Source: Orientallactaga sibirica
Taxonomy: Eukaryota > Chordata > Mammalia > Rodentia > Dipodidae
Assembly (NCBI GenBank): GCA_036365145.1
Contig: JAEOAD010000005.1
Location: 806,001-870,000 of the forward strand
Reading direction: 5' to 3'
Length of the DNA stretch: 64,000 nt
In this document: piece by piece, positions 10,442 through 20,857 of the stretch
How positions within the stretch are numbered: position 1 is the stretch's first letter
Layout of the letters: each line of letters starts with the position of its first letter
The notes under the pieces: model-generated
The model's database searches: none
What the model was told of the DNA's origin: nothing
The model's input: only the letters and a program-made list of their open reading frames with translations
Translations under genes and position numbers: made by a program

Positions 10442-12700
10442 TGTTGCAATTTTCTTCACATTTGACCAGGAACAGCTTATGGAAAGAAAGGCTCTATTTC
10501 ATGTTACAGAATCCAGAGAAAACACCATCAATGGCAGAAGAACCTGGCTCACTTCAGCATCCTCAGCAGAGAAAAACAACAGCCAGCAGCAGCAAGCTCC
10601 ATAGCTACAAGATCTGTCCTGAGTGATATCAGGAATCTGCCTACTGGAGACACAAGTTGAAAGCTCCATCTTAATTAAAAAAAAAAAAAAAGAAGAAGTC
10701 TATGGGCCATACATTCAAATCACCACATTTTCCCCTGGCCCCCATAGACTCATGATCATCTTACAATGCAAACTGTATTCAGTCCAACTTCAATGGTCCC
10801 CATAATCTTTACCAACTTTAATATAGTTTAAAAGCCAAAGTCTCATGTGAGTCTTAAGACTCTCTCTCTTTTAAAAAATATTTTATTTATTTATTTGAGA
10901 GAGAGAAAGGCAGAGAGAGAGAAAGAGAGAGTGAGAAAGGGCACACCAGGGCATCCAGCCACTGTAAACAAACTCCATATGCATGCGCTGCCTTGTGCAT
11001 CTGGCTTATGTGGGTCCTAGAGAATCGAACTGGGATCCTTTGGCTTTGCAGGCAAATGCCTTAACTGCTAAGCCATCTCTCCATCCCTGAGATTTAAGAC
11101 TCTCTTAATGGTGAGTCCTTTAAAATCCAACATGTTACATACTTCCAACACATAATGCCACAGAGAAAACATTTACATTATAAAAAGGAATAACAAGGAG
11201 AGACTGGACTAATCCAAATAATAACCAGCAGTTAAAAATGAAACATTTGCCATTCAAGTCCAACATCCATAACAGTGGCAAGTCTCTGGATTCTGATTCC
11301 ACCCCTCCAGTTGGACTGACGGAGTAGCTCCCCATGACAGCCATTCCACAGTCCTGGTATATCCAAAACATCTTTAGTTCTACACTGAAAACCATGGTTC
11401 ATCTTCATAGCGCCATATAATGGCCTTATTTGATCTCTATACGGAATTTCAACCCTGTTTCTCATTGTAGCATCTTAGCAGTGACTGGAACAGATTCATC
11501 ATTTTCATACAATGGCTTTAGCTAGATCGCCACACAGAAATTTCAGCCCTGTTTCACTTTGCCCAGGAGCCATTGCACTTCCAATGACCCTTTATTTCCA
11601 GCAAAGTACCAGGGGGTCAACGTTGTCAACACAGGGGAAGTAAATCTCGACCTTGAAGATCAGCATACTCCTTTAGAATTCTTTTTCAAACCACCCACCT
11701 CCTTACAAAAGAATCTGTATTCTTACTCAATTGAGCCTTCAGTGGTCAGATATCTCTCTCTCTACAGGAAGTGAGTCTCAGTGGGTGGATTTTACTCTTT
11801 GTCCCAATGCAAAGCAGTTGGCCCACCCTTAATGGTGGGAATCAACTTAACAATTGCAGCTTTATAACCAGTCTCTGCGTCAGTGATTTAAAAAAATTTA
11901 TTTAAATTTTTTTCATTAGTTATACACGTAATATGAATAAATTCAGGTTGGTGCCATCTTTCCTGCGATAAACTGTACATCTTTCATTATCTTCCTATTC
12001 TATACCTTCCACCAAGCAAACTAGTCCATTACCTTGAATTCAATCTTGATCAAACTCTCTGGCATGTATGGAAGAATGCATCCAACCTTTATGCCAGTAG
12101 CCTAGTCCCAACAAAGTTTATTCTTTCCCCTATGGAGTCCATAAGCAAATCCTTCATAGTCCACAATTCTCTCTGCATTTAGAAGTTTTAAACTATCACC
12201 AGACTAGTCCACCAAGCTCTGCTTATAATACTGCAAGGCTTCTCCATTCCAAAGTACCAAACCTTTTCAAATTCCTCCAGCACACACGTTTCAAAAGACC
12301 AAAACCCCCCTTATCAGACTCATCACACTAATAGTCCCATTCTCAGTACCAATTCTATTTTTGCAGTTACCTTTGTGGCTGGACAAACATCTGTCTGTAA
12401 GCAGTGCATGAGAGGAAAGGGTTTATCCAGGCTTATAGAATCCAAGGGAAACATCATCAGTGGCAAAAAACTGTGGCTCACTTCAGTAACCACAGCAAAG
12501 AGAGACACCTGCTAACAGCAGCAAGCTCAACAGCCAGACCTCAAACAGCTTTGAACACACCTAGCAGGGCTTGACTAAAGATCTGCCCTCAGTGAAAAAC
12601 CTCTTTCCAGTAGAGCTCTGCCCACCAGAGACTCAATTTGCAAGCTCAATCTTACACAAAACCACCTAGATCTGAGGAGCCATACATTCATACCAACACA
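10442..12700 (-). mobile_element. MaLR-type LTR retrotransposon with both LTRs
   Basis: Two homologous LTRs (10442-10727 and 12359-12700) bracket about 1.6 kb of internal DNA with no long reading frame, as expected for a non-autonomous MaLR (ERVL-related) element. On the minus strand the LTRs start TGTGTTGGTATGAATG and TGTGGTGATTTGAATG. Directly after the 5' LTR comes AATTGGTACTGAGAATGGGA, which matches the ERVL/MaLR primer-binding region. The LTRs have diverged clearly and by indels, so the insertion is old. A SINE interrupts the internal part. The flanks AAAGT and AAAAT are a possible 5-bp duplication with one change. Confidence 0.75.
10866..11093 (-). mobile_element. tRNA-derived SINE inside the MaLR element
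   Basis: The T-rich tail and GA tract lie at the left and the head GGGATGGAGAGATGGCTTAG at the right. Perfect 12-bp duplications TTAAGACTCTCT lie at 10854-10865 and 11094-11105. Because it splits the MaLR internal region, it inserted later than the LTR element. Confidence 0.95.
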
Positions 12701-14190
12701 AAAATGTAAATGAAATTCACAAAATAAATTGATAACATAACCACACAAAGTACAAATTCAGTTCAGTAACTGGATGCATTCTTTGTGGAAAGTACCAAGG
12801 ACAGAATGGCAATAAATCCTAAACTTAGCAAGTTTGTTATAGATACTTCATATAATACTAAAGTTTTGAAACTAATATGCATAAGATAAAGCAAATATGT
12901 TTGTTATTCTGATCTGTAGAAAGAGATGAAATACAAATATGGAATTGTAGAGTATGCAGGATATTCTGAGGGAATATGAGGCTCAGAGGGATGAATACCT
13001 AGTCTCCTTTCTTCATTCCCATATTTCCTCAAAGTAAATTAACTGCTTTGACAAAGGCAAACAGAACTCTGTAGACCTTATGCTATGAATTATGAGTTCT
13101 AAAATACTATGTTAAAATGTAAAATGCTGCATTTTGTGAATCTGTGGGAAGAAGAGTTGACAGTTAATATTCAAACATAAAGGGAAATATACAATAGCAA
13201 GTTACTTCAAATGCATGATGAGCAAAATGAAATACTGTCTTAATTAAAAGCAGTATCAGTAGAAATACATAATAAACACACAACACTCATGGTTTTAACA
13301 AGATGTTAACATGTTCTCTAAAATCCCAAGGTGACTGGGTAATGTTCCCTAACAAACACTGCAGACAAGGGTGGAAGTAAACTCAGCAATGCTGGCCTGA
13401 GGCTCAGCCCTAACATGGGCATGCTGGTGCCTCCTTCCAGGCCTCTCTCATTCTCAGACCATTCCTGCCTTGTGGGTTGCCATCTACAGCAGATGGTCTT
13501 ATTTAGTCATTCAGTTTGTTTCTCCGCAGCACCAAAAGCTTTTCTCTGCCATGTCCCTGCATAACTCAACCTTCTCCTGCTCTCTGATTCCCAACGTTAC
13601 ATTCCTCTTCTATATTCATTTCCTTCATGGTCCACAGTGTTCCCTACATAGCAACATAAATCATTCCTGCTCAGCATGCTAATAAGGGCAATTAGACTGA
13701 CTATTTCATATATCTGTGAACTTACAACCCTTGTGGAATACCTAATATTGTAAATATTGGTCTAGGTCCATAGCATATCCAATTAGATCATCTTTCTTTA
13801 GGAAAACATCATGTCTTGCACACTTTGGTGTCCCTACTTGTAGCCAAATAGTTAGCACAATATAAAATCTCAATAAAGGATCCATACTCTTAAGAGTCAG
13901 CTTAAAATTAAAATACACTATATCTAGTATAACTTCAGCCTGCAATCACAAATTGCCTTTAGTTGGTGATTCTTCCAGTCAAGAACAAACAGATAAGGCA
14001 GACAGTGGGCAGTGAAGCTGAAGACCTGAGCCACCCCTATGTCAAAACATTTGTGGATGGACTTAATATTCAATCTTGACCTAGGCCATTTTCAAGAGAC
14101 TAGAACTTGGAATTCTTATTTAGGGGAATTGTGTAGGTAAATTTATACAGCAAAAAGGAAACTGTCCCAAAAATATTTTCAGCAAAGAAG
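12701..14190. other. AT-rich intergenic DNA
   Basis: No gene or interspersed repeat was recognised. A 70-codon frame near 13470-13682 is pyrimidine-biased and looks random. Confidence 0.5.
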
Positions 14191-14230
14191 TACCATATAT
14201 ATATATGGTACATATATATATATATATATG

Positions 14231-14263
<33 letters not shown>

Positions 14264-14285
14264 AGAGAGAGAGAAAGAGAGAGTC
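14191..14285. repeat. AT palindrome with (TA)n and (GA)n
   Basis: TACCATATATATATATGGTA (14191-14210) is a perfect 20-bp palindrome. An imperfect (TA)n tract and then a 60-bp homopurine GA/GAAA tract follow. No SINE body is attached. Confidence 0.9.
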
Positions 14286-15055
14286 ATCCCTAAGTATCAT
14301 GAAAGTTTGCTTCTAGGACCCACATCTACTAATGCTCAAGTCCCCTATAGAAAATGGTGTATTTGTTTACAAGCTACTCAAATCTGCTGCATATTTTACA
14401 TCATCTCTAGATACTTATAATATAAAAATAATGTAAATGCTATATTTGCATCCTAATGAATTGTTAAGCTATACTGTTTATGGAGTAATGGCAAGGAAAA
14501 CATCTGTACACATTTTAACTAAGAGATGTTTTAACTAAGAGAAGTCTAAGACACAAAACTCACTGATATTGAAGGCTAATTGTGACCATCAATTTCTACC
14601 CAAACTTAATATCTTGGTTCTACAAAAATTGACACTGCATGTGGAGAATGAGAGAAAAAGGACTTGTCCAAAAGAATGGGGATAACATCTACAGTATGTA
14701 GCAGTGGAGATTGGATTCTAATACTTTCATATGTAGAGAACTATTTATAATATAGTTCTTTAGCACTAGACAGAGTATGAAAGTGAGAGATTGCCAACAT
14801 GCAGGGAGAGACATCATCTCTAGACTCAGGAGAAGCATCTCCTGCTGCCAGGACACATCAGCTTTATAGTTACCACAAAAGCACGGCACTTGCCTGCACC
14901 TCTGATCTTGCATCTGAAAATCTATTGTATTAAGCTTAATGGGATTTTAAGTTTCTTTCAGGGCTCAGTAACCAATAATTCTATGTTTTATTTGTTCTTT
15001 GTGAAGAATAAAAATAATACGCTGTAACACTGAACAAAAATTATATTAGTGTGTC
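14286..15055. other. Intergenic DNA
   Basis: No gene was recognised. A short tandem duplication of TTTTAACTAAGAGA occurs at 14514-14541. Confidence 0.45.
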
Positions 15056-15600
15056 CAAATTTGGAGGGGTTCCTTGGCTACCTTGATCAGATACTGCCTT
15101 TTAGACCAAAGCCTTCCCTCTTGAACTTGGTGCATTCACTGTGAGTGCCTCACAGCTGGACCTCCCACTGCAAGATTATCCTTCAGTGCAGAAGGTGACT
15201 GACAAGCTGATTCCCAGGGGCAGTGGAGATGGTCTACTGAACAGTGCATGAACACAAAGGCTCATTGTGGAGCAACGTTGAAACTATCCCAGGTACAGAG
15301 CATCCTCAAATTTCAGCTGAAGCCTACTGCAAGTGCAGCGGATTTAATTCCTGCCTCTGCCCAGGCCTGCTTCCCTTGCTCACAGGTGATGGATACAATG
15401 ACACTTGCTCCAAATATCTTCCTGCCAGCACCTCGCATTTTGGGCTTTTTTCAAGAGAATTCAAACTCACATATGCTGCTACAAGTTGGATCAGGAAGAA
15501 AATTGTGGCATGGAATTTTGGAAAGATAATAATGAGGATCCTTTCACTCCTAGCAACTGTGATACTGATCATTCCTAGCATCGTGTAGTGATGCAGTTAA
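15056..15600 (+). other. Unclassified GC-richer segment with a 114-codon frame
   Basis: The segment is visibly richer in GC than its surroundings. It carries overlapping open frames: 114 codons from 15244, 93 from 15248 and 85 on the minus strand from 15581. Overlap of three frames argues against coding and for a compositional effect. The style (CTGCCTCTGCCCAGGCCTGC and similar) suggests an old mammalian interspersed repeat, but I cannot name it. No start context, splice site or domain supports a gene. Confidence 0.35.
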
Positions 15601-15686
15601 CATATATTAGATACAGTACCCTGAGACAAGACAATACTGCATCAGAAAACACTGGTATATATGATACCTTAGAAATTGAGATGGAG

Positions 15687-15970
15687 GGCTGGAGAGATGG
15701 CTTAGGGGGTAAGGCGCCTGCCTCCTAAGCCTAAGAACACTGGTTCCAATCTCCAGGTCCCACGTTTAGCCAGATGCCAAGTGACGCAAGGGCTGAATGC
15801 CGCACTTGACCACAAGGGGGCGCGCACATCTGGATTTCATTCTCAAGGGCTGAGACACTGTTGGCGCGCCCATCTGTCTTCCTCTCCCTCTCCCTCCTCT
15901 CCCTCTCCCTCTCCCTCTCCCTCTCTCTCTCTCTGTGTGTGTCTGTCCAAAATAATAAAAAAAATAAAAT
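15687..15970 (+). mobile_element. Long variant of the tRNA-derived SINE
   Basis: The head GGCTGGAGAGATGGCTTAGG and the family body are followed by about 35 bp absent from the other copies (GTGACGCAAGGGCTGAATGC and CGCACTTGA). Then come CCACAAGGGGGCGC and GGCGCGCCCATCTG, a (CCCTCT)n tract and an AATAAAA tail. Perfect 14-bp duplications AAATTGAGATGGAG lie at 15673-15686 and 15971-15984. CpG content is high and divergence low, so it looks young. Confidence 0.95.
15810..15823 (+). promoter_or_regulatory. CTCF-like core motif within a SINE
   Basis: CCACAAGGGGGCGC agrees with the CTCF core consensus CCASYAGRKGGCRS at 13 of 14 positions, with an A where C/T is preferred at position 5. Rodent B2 SINEs are known to have spread CTCF sites. 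Whether this unrelated SINE does the same is inference. Confidence 0.35.
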
Positions 15971-16115
15971 AAATTGAGATGGAGAATAACTATAAAAACT
16001 GTTGAATCATACAAGCATTTGTTACTAATTACTGACACAAAGTTGGAATTAAATGACATTCTGGAGACAGTGATTTCAAATTTAAGGCAGAGTATAAAAG
16101 TCAGAAAGCCTCTGT

Positions 16116-16500
16116 GATAGTCAGACTTTCTGTCACTCACAAATACCTGATAAAATATCTTAAAAAGAAGAAATGCTTGTTTTACTATTTCAAAGTCCTG
16201 GTCCTCAGCAGCAAAAGGGTATAGTGGAGCAGAGGCACTCACATACTGCAGACAAGAGGCAGAGAGAATGCCCACTCTTCCATCTTCTTTCTTTTTTCCC
16301 TTTGATTCTATCTGCACTTCTTCTCAGGAATGGTTGACACCCACATTCAGGGCATGTCTCCCCCCTCCCTCATTTTCCCACAGGTTAATTAAATCAGAAA
16401 ACACAATCATAAATGCACCTACATCTGTGCCTTAATAATTTAAGTATATCTCAACCCCATCAAGTTCACAATCAAAAGTCATCCTCTCAGCCTCTTTAGA
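16116..16500 (-). mobile_element. MaLR-type solo LTR
   Basis: On the minus strand near its 5' end it reads TTTTGATTGTGAACTTGATG, and further on GGGCATGTC... and CCTGAATGTGGGTG. Rodent LTRs of the TGTGATGGTTAATTTTGATTGTCAACTTGATGG type share these words. The 183-codon frame covering it is an artefact of the neighbouring SINE and the LTR. Confidence 0.55.
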
Positions 16501-16582
16501 AGTATATATATATATATCATATATATAAATATATATTTTCTCTCTCTCTCTGTCTCTCTCTCTCTGTCTCTCTGTCTCTCTG

Positions 16583-16620
<38 letters not shown>

Positions 16621-16622
16621 CC
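16501..16622. repeat. (TA)n-(CT)n-(TA)n compound microsatellite
   Basis: An AT-alternating block, about 60 bp of CT/CTGT units, and a second AT block occur in order. The flanking AT blocks make the ends potentially self-complementary. Confidence 0.95.
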
Positions 16623-17589
16623 ATTGACTGCAGTCAAAGGGTAGAAATAGCTTAGAATCAAACTCAACACTGAATTTGTAATGAAAGCAGAGAAAAGCAG
16701 TTAACTATCAACTCCACCTGGTAGGCCAGCCAAGGTAGTATCCTGAGACTAGGAATGGAGAAAACTGGATTGAAATATGACTCTTGAACCTTTAGATTCC
16801 ATAGCTATGCCATTATAGCTTAGCACTCTACTCTTGCTAAAGACTACAGGACCCTGACAGGGAACAAATAGCTTTCCCAGGTTCTACTTGAGCTCCACTC
16901 CTTGCTACAAGATAACACCAGGGTTAAATTACAGTATAGCCCAGCCAAGGATGTATTGGGACACCTGGAGAAGAAGAAAGCCAGGTGCCTATACAGCACT
17001 TCTTTTCATGAGATAAACATATATTAACTGACTTTTAACACAATGATAAAAGAAGAAAAGGAAATATTTTAGTTGTAAGTAAAAGTGAGTGAACTTAAAA
17101 AGTAGAAAATTATTTTCTCCCATAGGAGAAAATTGTTAGAAAACCAAGGTTGTGGCCCAGATCATGTGTTCAGGGTCCATTGGAGGAAATTGTCTTTTCA
17201 ACCTGACATGCACACTGCAGGCAAACGTCGTCCTTGTTCCTCAGCTGTTTTCCTCTTATGAATTGAAGGGAGTTGAAAGTTAAGATTATAATAGTGATAA
17301 ATGTAAGACACTGTAGGGTTTATTTTGCTATCAAAAACTTTATTTAAAACTTCATAACTTAATTGGCCATTTCCTTTATATTTTATTTTCTACATATGTG
17401 TATACATACACACACACATGTCATGATTAGATCTACAAATTTGGATAGTCTGACAAATTATCCCTAATGTTGTCAAAAAAATGCTAAACCTATGTAACTG
17501 TTGTCTGTACATATGGTCAGGAACTCCTGGTTGCCACTTTTTTAGTTACCTAAGAACAGGCATAGAGAAAACTCTATGTCATGAATATA
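16623..17589. other. Intergenic DNA
   Basis: No gene or interspersed repeat was recognised. A short CA run lies at 17409-17418. Confidence 0.45.
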
Positions 17590-17605
17590 TAGAAAAATAC
17601 TTTCA

Positions 17606-17815
17606 GGAGCTGGCAAGATGGCTTAGCAGTTAAGGCACTTGATGGCAAAGCCTCAGTATCCATGTAAGGCAGATGCACAAGGCGGTGCATGAATCTGGAG
17701 TTTGTTTGCAGTGGCTAGAGGCCCTGGCATGCCCATTCTCTCTGTCTGCCTCTCTCTCTTTCTCTCTCTAATAAATTGATAAGTAAATAAATAAATAAAA
17801 TTAAAATAAAATATT
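17606..17815 (+). mobile_element. tRNA-derived SINE
   Basis: Head GAGCTGGCAAGATGGCTTAG, shortened B-box region, body GCAGATGCACAAGGCGGTG, CT tract and (AAAT)n tail. Target duplications TAGAAAAATACTTTCA (17590-17605) and TAGAAATATACTTTCA (17816-17831) differ at one base. About 20 bp of the usual body around the B box is missing. Confidence 0.95.
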
Positions 17816-17934
17816 TAGAAATATACTTTCAATAGATTTACTAAAATGATTTCTGGTGACCTGAAGTGATATTTCTGGGTCATTTACATGTACTTTTCAA
17901 GGAGGTACTATCCTGAATCCTAGTAATTCTTGTT

Positions 17935-18309
17935 GAGCTATTGGAATTGACAGGACTCTCTTTAAGAGCAACAAATTCTGGCAAGGATGTAGGGAAAGAG
18001 AAACTTACATTCATTGCTGATTGGAGTGCAAACTAGTATAGCCATTGTAGAAATCAATATGGAGGTATCTCAAAAAGTTAGAAATAAGCCCAGCTATACT
18101 ACTCCACAGTCTACTACAGTGATACTCGCAAATCCATGTTTATTGTGGCTCTATTTACAATAGCTAAGAATTGGAATAAGCCCAGATTCCCATCAACATG
18201 AACAGAAAATGAAATTATGAAACTTGTAGGAAAATGGATAGTGGAAAGAATTGTATTAAGTGAAGTGATCTGAACTCACAAACACCAGCACCACATGTTC
18301 TCCCTGATA
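17935..18309 (+). mobile_element. Old L1 ORF2 3'-end fragment, left part
   Basis: The order of words (AACAAATTCTGGCAAGGATG, TGGAGTGCAAACTAGTATAG, TCCATGTTTATTGTGGCTCT, TTTACAATAGCTAAGAATTGG, ACATGTTCTCCCTGATA) follows the end of mammalian L1 ORF2, which encodes the C-terminal part of the reverse transcriptase protein. It is diverged with many stops. An LTR follows and the L1 resumes after it. Confidence 0.75.
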
Positions 18310-18620
18310 TGTGGTTGCTTGAATGAGATGTCCCCAATCAACTCATGTGTCCCAAATGCTTGGTCCCCAGCTAATGGCAGTTTGAGAGGTGGAGACTTAC
18401 AGGAGGAGATTTGTTCTGGGGCAAGATAATGAGTGTTATAGACAGCTCCCCCATTAGACTTTGGCTCATTCTGTTGCTGCTGTATTCCACCTGGGGTGGC
18501 AGAGATGGTGTCCAGCCTCTGTTCATGCCCTGCCATTGTGAAGTTTCTGCTTGAGACTGTAAGGCAGAATAAAACCTTTTCTCCCATCAGCTGCTTTTTG
18601 CCAGGATATTTTTCCCAGCA
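18310..18620 (+). mobile_element. MaLR-type solo LTR inserted in an L1
   Basis: It starts TGTGGTTGCTTGAATGAGAT and contains CTTGGTCCCCAGCTAATGGC and the polyadenylation signal in AATAAAACCTTTTCTCCC. It ends near CCCAGCA. L1 sequence lies on both sides, so the LTR is younger than the L1. The minus-strand 119-codon frame across it is not a gene. Confidence 0.65.
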
Positions 18621-18860
18621 TATATAGGGTGGCAAATTTGGACAAAACCTATAAAGGTAGAATCATAAACAGTGAATATAAGGCGATGAGCTGGAAGAGA
18701 GGTGGGGGAAGAGCAAAAGGGATACAATGTGACATCTAAACAGAAAGGGGGCAGATGCTGGAGGAGAGGGATTTAGGGGTAGAATGAAGGGGCAGGAATC
18801 AACACAAACAAATGGTCTTTGAAAATGTCAGAATCAATAATACCTAAATCTCTGTATGTA
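18621..18860 (+). mobile_element. Old L1 3' fragment, right part
   Basis: This is the continuation of the L1 interrupted at 18309. Purine-rich words such as GGAAGAGAGGTGGGGGAAGA and GGGGCAGGAATCAACACAAA resemble rodent L1 3'UTR. No clear poly-A end is left. Confidence 0.55.
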
Positions 18861-20512
18861 TGCTGGCTAAGAAAAATATCTAAATTCAAAAATTGTAACA
18901 AACAAAAATCCAAAACCAGAGTATTTGCTAACACACAGCCATTTGTGATCACTGCGGTCGGTTGAGTTTTCCAAGCAAACTACCAGATGGAGGAGTGTGG
19001 AATATTTGCTTCTCTTTCCTTACAAAACAGCAGCGCAGCTCCTCCAAAGGCCCAGAGACATCACAGCGTGAGGATGCCCGCGCCACTTGTGGAGCTGCGG
19101 GCATTCTCAGCAGCTGGCACTGCTAACTGGCAGCAGCTGAAGAAAAGAGGAGAGGTGACCTGACACCTCACTTCCTACCCCAGCTGCTGTGGGTGACTCA
19201 TGGGAGCTCCTAGTGAATGACTAGATGTGCAGGGGATAACACTGACTCACGAAACATGCAATCCCACAGTCAGAACCATTAAATCAGATTGGAAAAATAA
19301 CACGCCACAGGAGTGAGCTTTGCCAGCTCATTTACTTAGAAAATCCTAAATTAAGGAGGTGTTTGGAGGAATTTAGACTACTATAATTATCATTTGTTTA
19401 CTTTAAATAGAATTTATTTTCTATTATACTGTCAAATCTTTTATGTCACCAGGACTTTGACACTATCCTTATTCATATACCAAAGGTTATCTTTTTGTCT
19501 GATATATCTCCCAAGGTCTCAGGTGATCTCTCATACTCAGAATGCTATAAATACCTACAATTTTCCCTATAACAATTTCTTAGAAATTCTTGAGTTATGT
19601 CAGAACCATTGAAATTTATTCATAACAGAGAATACTTGCACAAATGACCCATGGGGTGTATCTTGGTACTGATGCAATATTGAACCCAGTGTTTCCTATG
19701 TACCAGGTATTGTCTTCTGTAGTAAGGACACAATGATAAATAAATGGGTTTTGCCCTTATAAAAATTTCCATTTGGTGAATGATACAAATAATCACCAGC
19801 AAATAGAAGGGGAGCATGTGTAGAGAAAGGGGTCAAGGTAGGCCCTTAAAGCAGGTAAATTTATGTCAAAGCGAAAGAGGCTCTACTTGCTCCATTCTTC
19901 CTTACCATATTTATAGTTTCTCCACTTATTTTTCTTCAAATTTGTAATGCTAAGTGTTAGGCCCTTATCCTTTTTTTCCCTTCTCATCCATATGTATTTT
20001 GTTACCTTGTTAAAATTAAGAAAGTACTCTACTTGTATATACCTTCTTCTCTTGGTCACTGTGTGTAGACTCCCAGAAGGAAACTCTTTGGGAAATACAA
20101 TATTTTCCTTGGGTTTATTAAAATTTAACTACAACTAAACTCATGATCATAACTTTGTTGTGTTATACTGGAACATGCTGTTTAAGAAATGAAACAAGAA
20201 TCAGAGCATATCTGAAATAATTTGTTTGATATTTCTTCCATGACCAGAATCTTATATGAGAGAAGAAAACCATTGTTGAATCTGTCTGGGTGGCTGTGAG
20301 TAGCAAGAACATAAACCTGGTTTCCTTCCTCCTTTCTATGTGTGGATCTCAGGAATCAGTAGTAAATATCTAGAGCTCTACACTGTTTCTTGTGATTATG
20401 CAATGGAGTGTCACTTCCTTCTTCGGAGCTACCAATATAATCAAACTGATTAAAATGAGCCTCTAGAGGGGCAAACCTTATTCTTTAAGCTAAGGATTAA
20501 AGTGCTAAAGTC
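18861..20512. other. Intergenic DNA with a small GC-richer island
   Basis: At 19020-19230 the sequence is markedly GC-richer than its flanks and has CpGs. It holds an 8-bp inverted repeat ATGCCCGC/GCGGGCAT (19074-19081, 19097-19104) and is followed by two TGACTCA (AP-1 type) words at 19194-19200 and 19243-19249. It could be a regulatory element, but nothing here shows activity. The remaining sequence is AT-rich without recognised repeats. Confidence 0.4.
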
Positions 20513-20545
20513 ATGAATCCTCTAGGCATTTTACTCATTCTCTAT

Positions 20546-20552
20546 CTATCAA

Positions 20553-20599
<47 letters not shown>

Positions 20600-20668
20600 A
20601 TCTATCTATCTATCTCTATCTTCTATTTATCTATCTATCTATCATCATCTGTCAATCATCTATATCTT
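20546..20668. repeat. (TATC)n tetranucleotide microsatellite
   Basis: About 25 TATC units with interruptions (TCATC, TTCTATT, GTCAATC). Frame translations across it give artificial LSIY-type repeats. Confidence 0.97.
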
Positions 20669-20681
20669 AAGTGGTGTTATT

Positions 20682-20682
<1 letters not shown>

Positions 20683-20750
<68 letters not shown>

Positions 20751-20772
20751 ACATGCATTGTTATCTTAAGTG

Positions 20773-20822
<50 letters not shown>
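20683..20822. repeat. (CT)n-(TA)n and second (CT)n microsatellites
   Basis: A CT tract at about 20684-20713 runs into (TA)n to 20747. After 32 bp of ordinary sequence a second CT tract covers 20780-20821. Both hydrophobic and arginine/glutamate-rich reading frames across it are artefacts of the repeats. Confidence 0.97.
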
Positions 20823-20824
<2 letters not shown>

Positions 20825-20857
20825 GGATCCTTCACAAATCCAAACATATTTATTCCC

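Noticed and set aside
15766..16317. The longest frame in the window, 183 codons on the minus strand
   Set aside because: Its RGRGRG and RERERG part is the SINE's (CCCTCT)n tract, and the rest lies in an LTR. It spans two unrelated elements.
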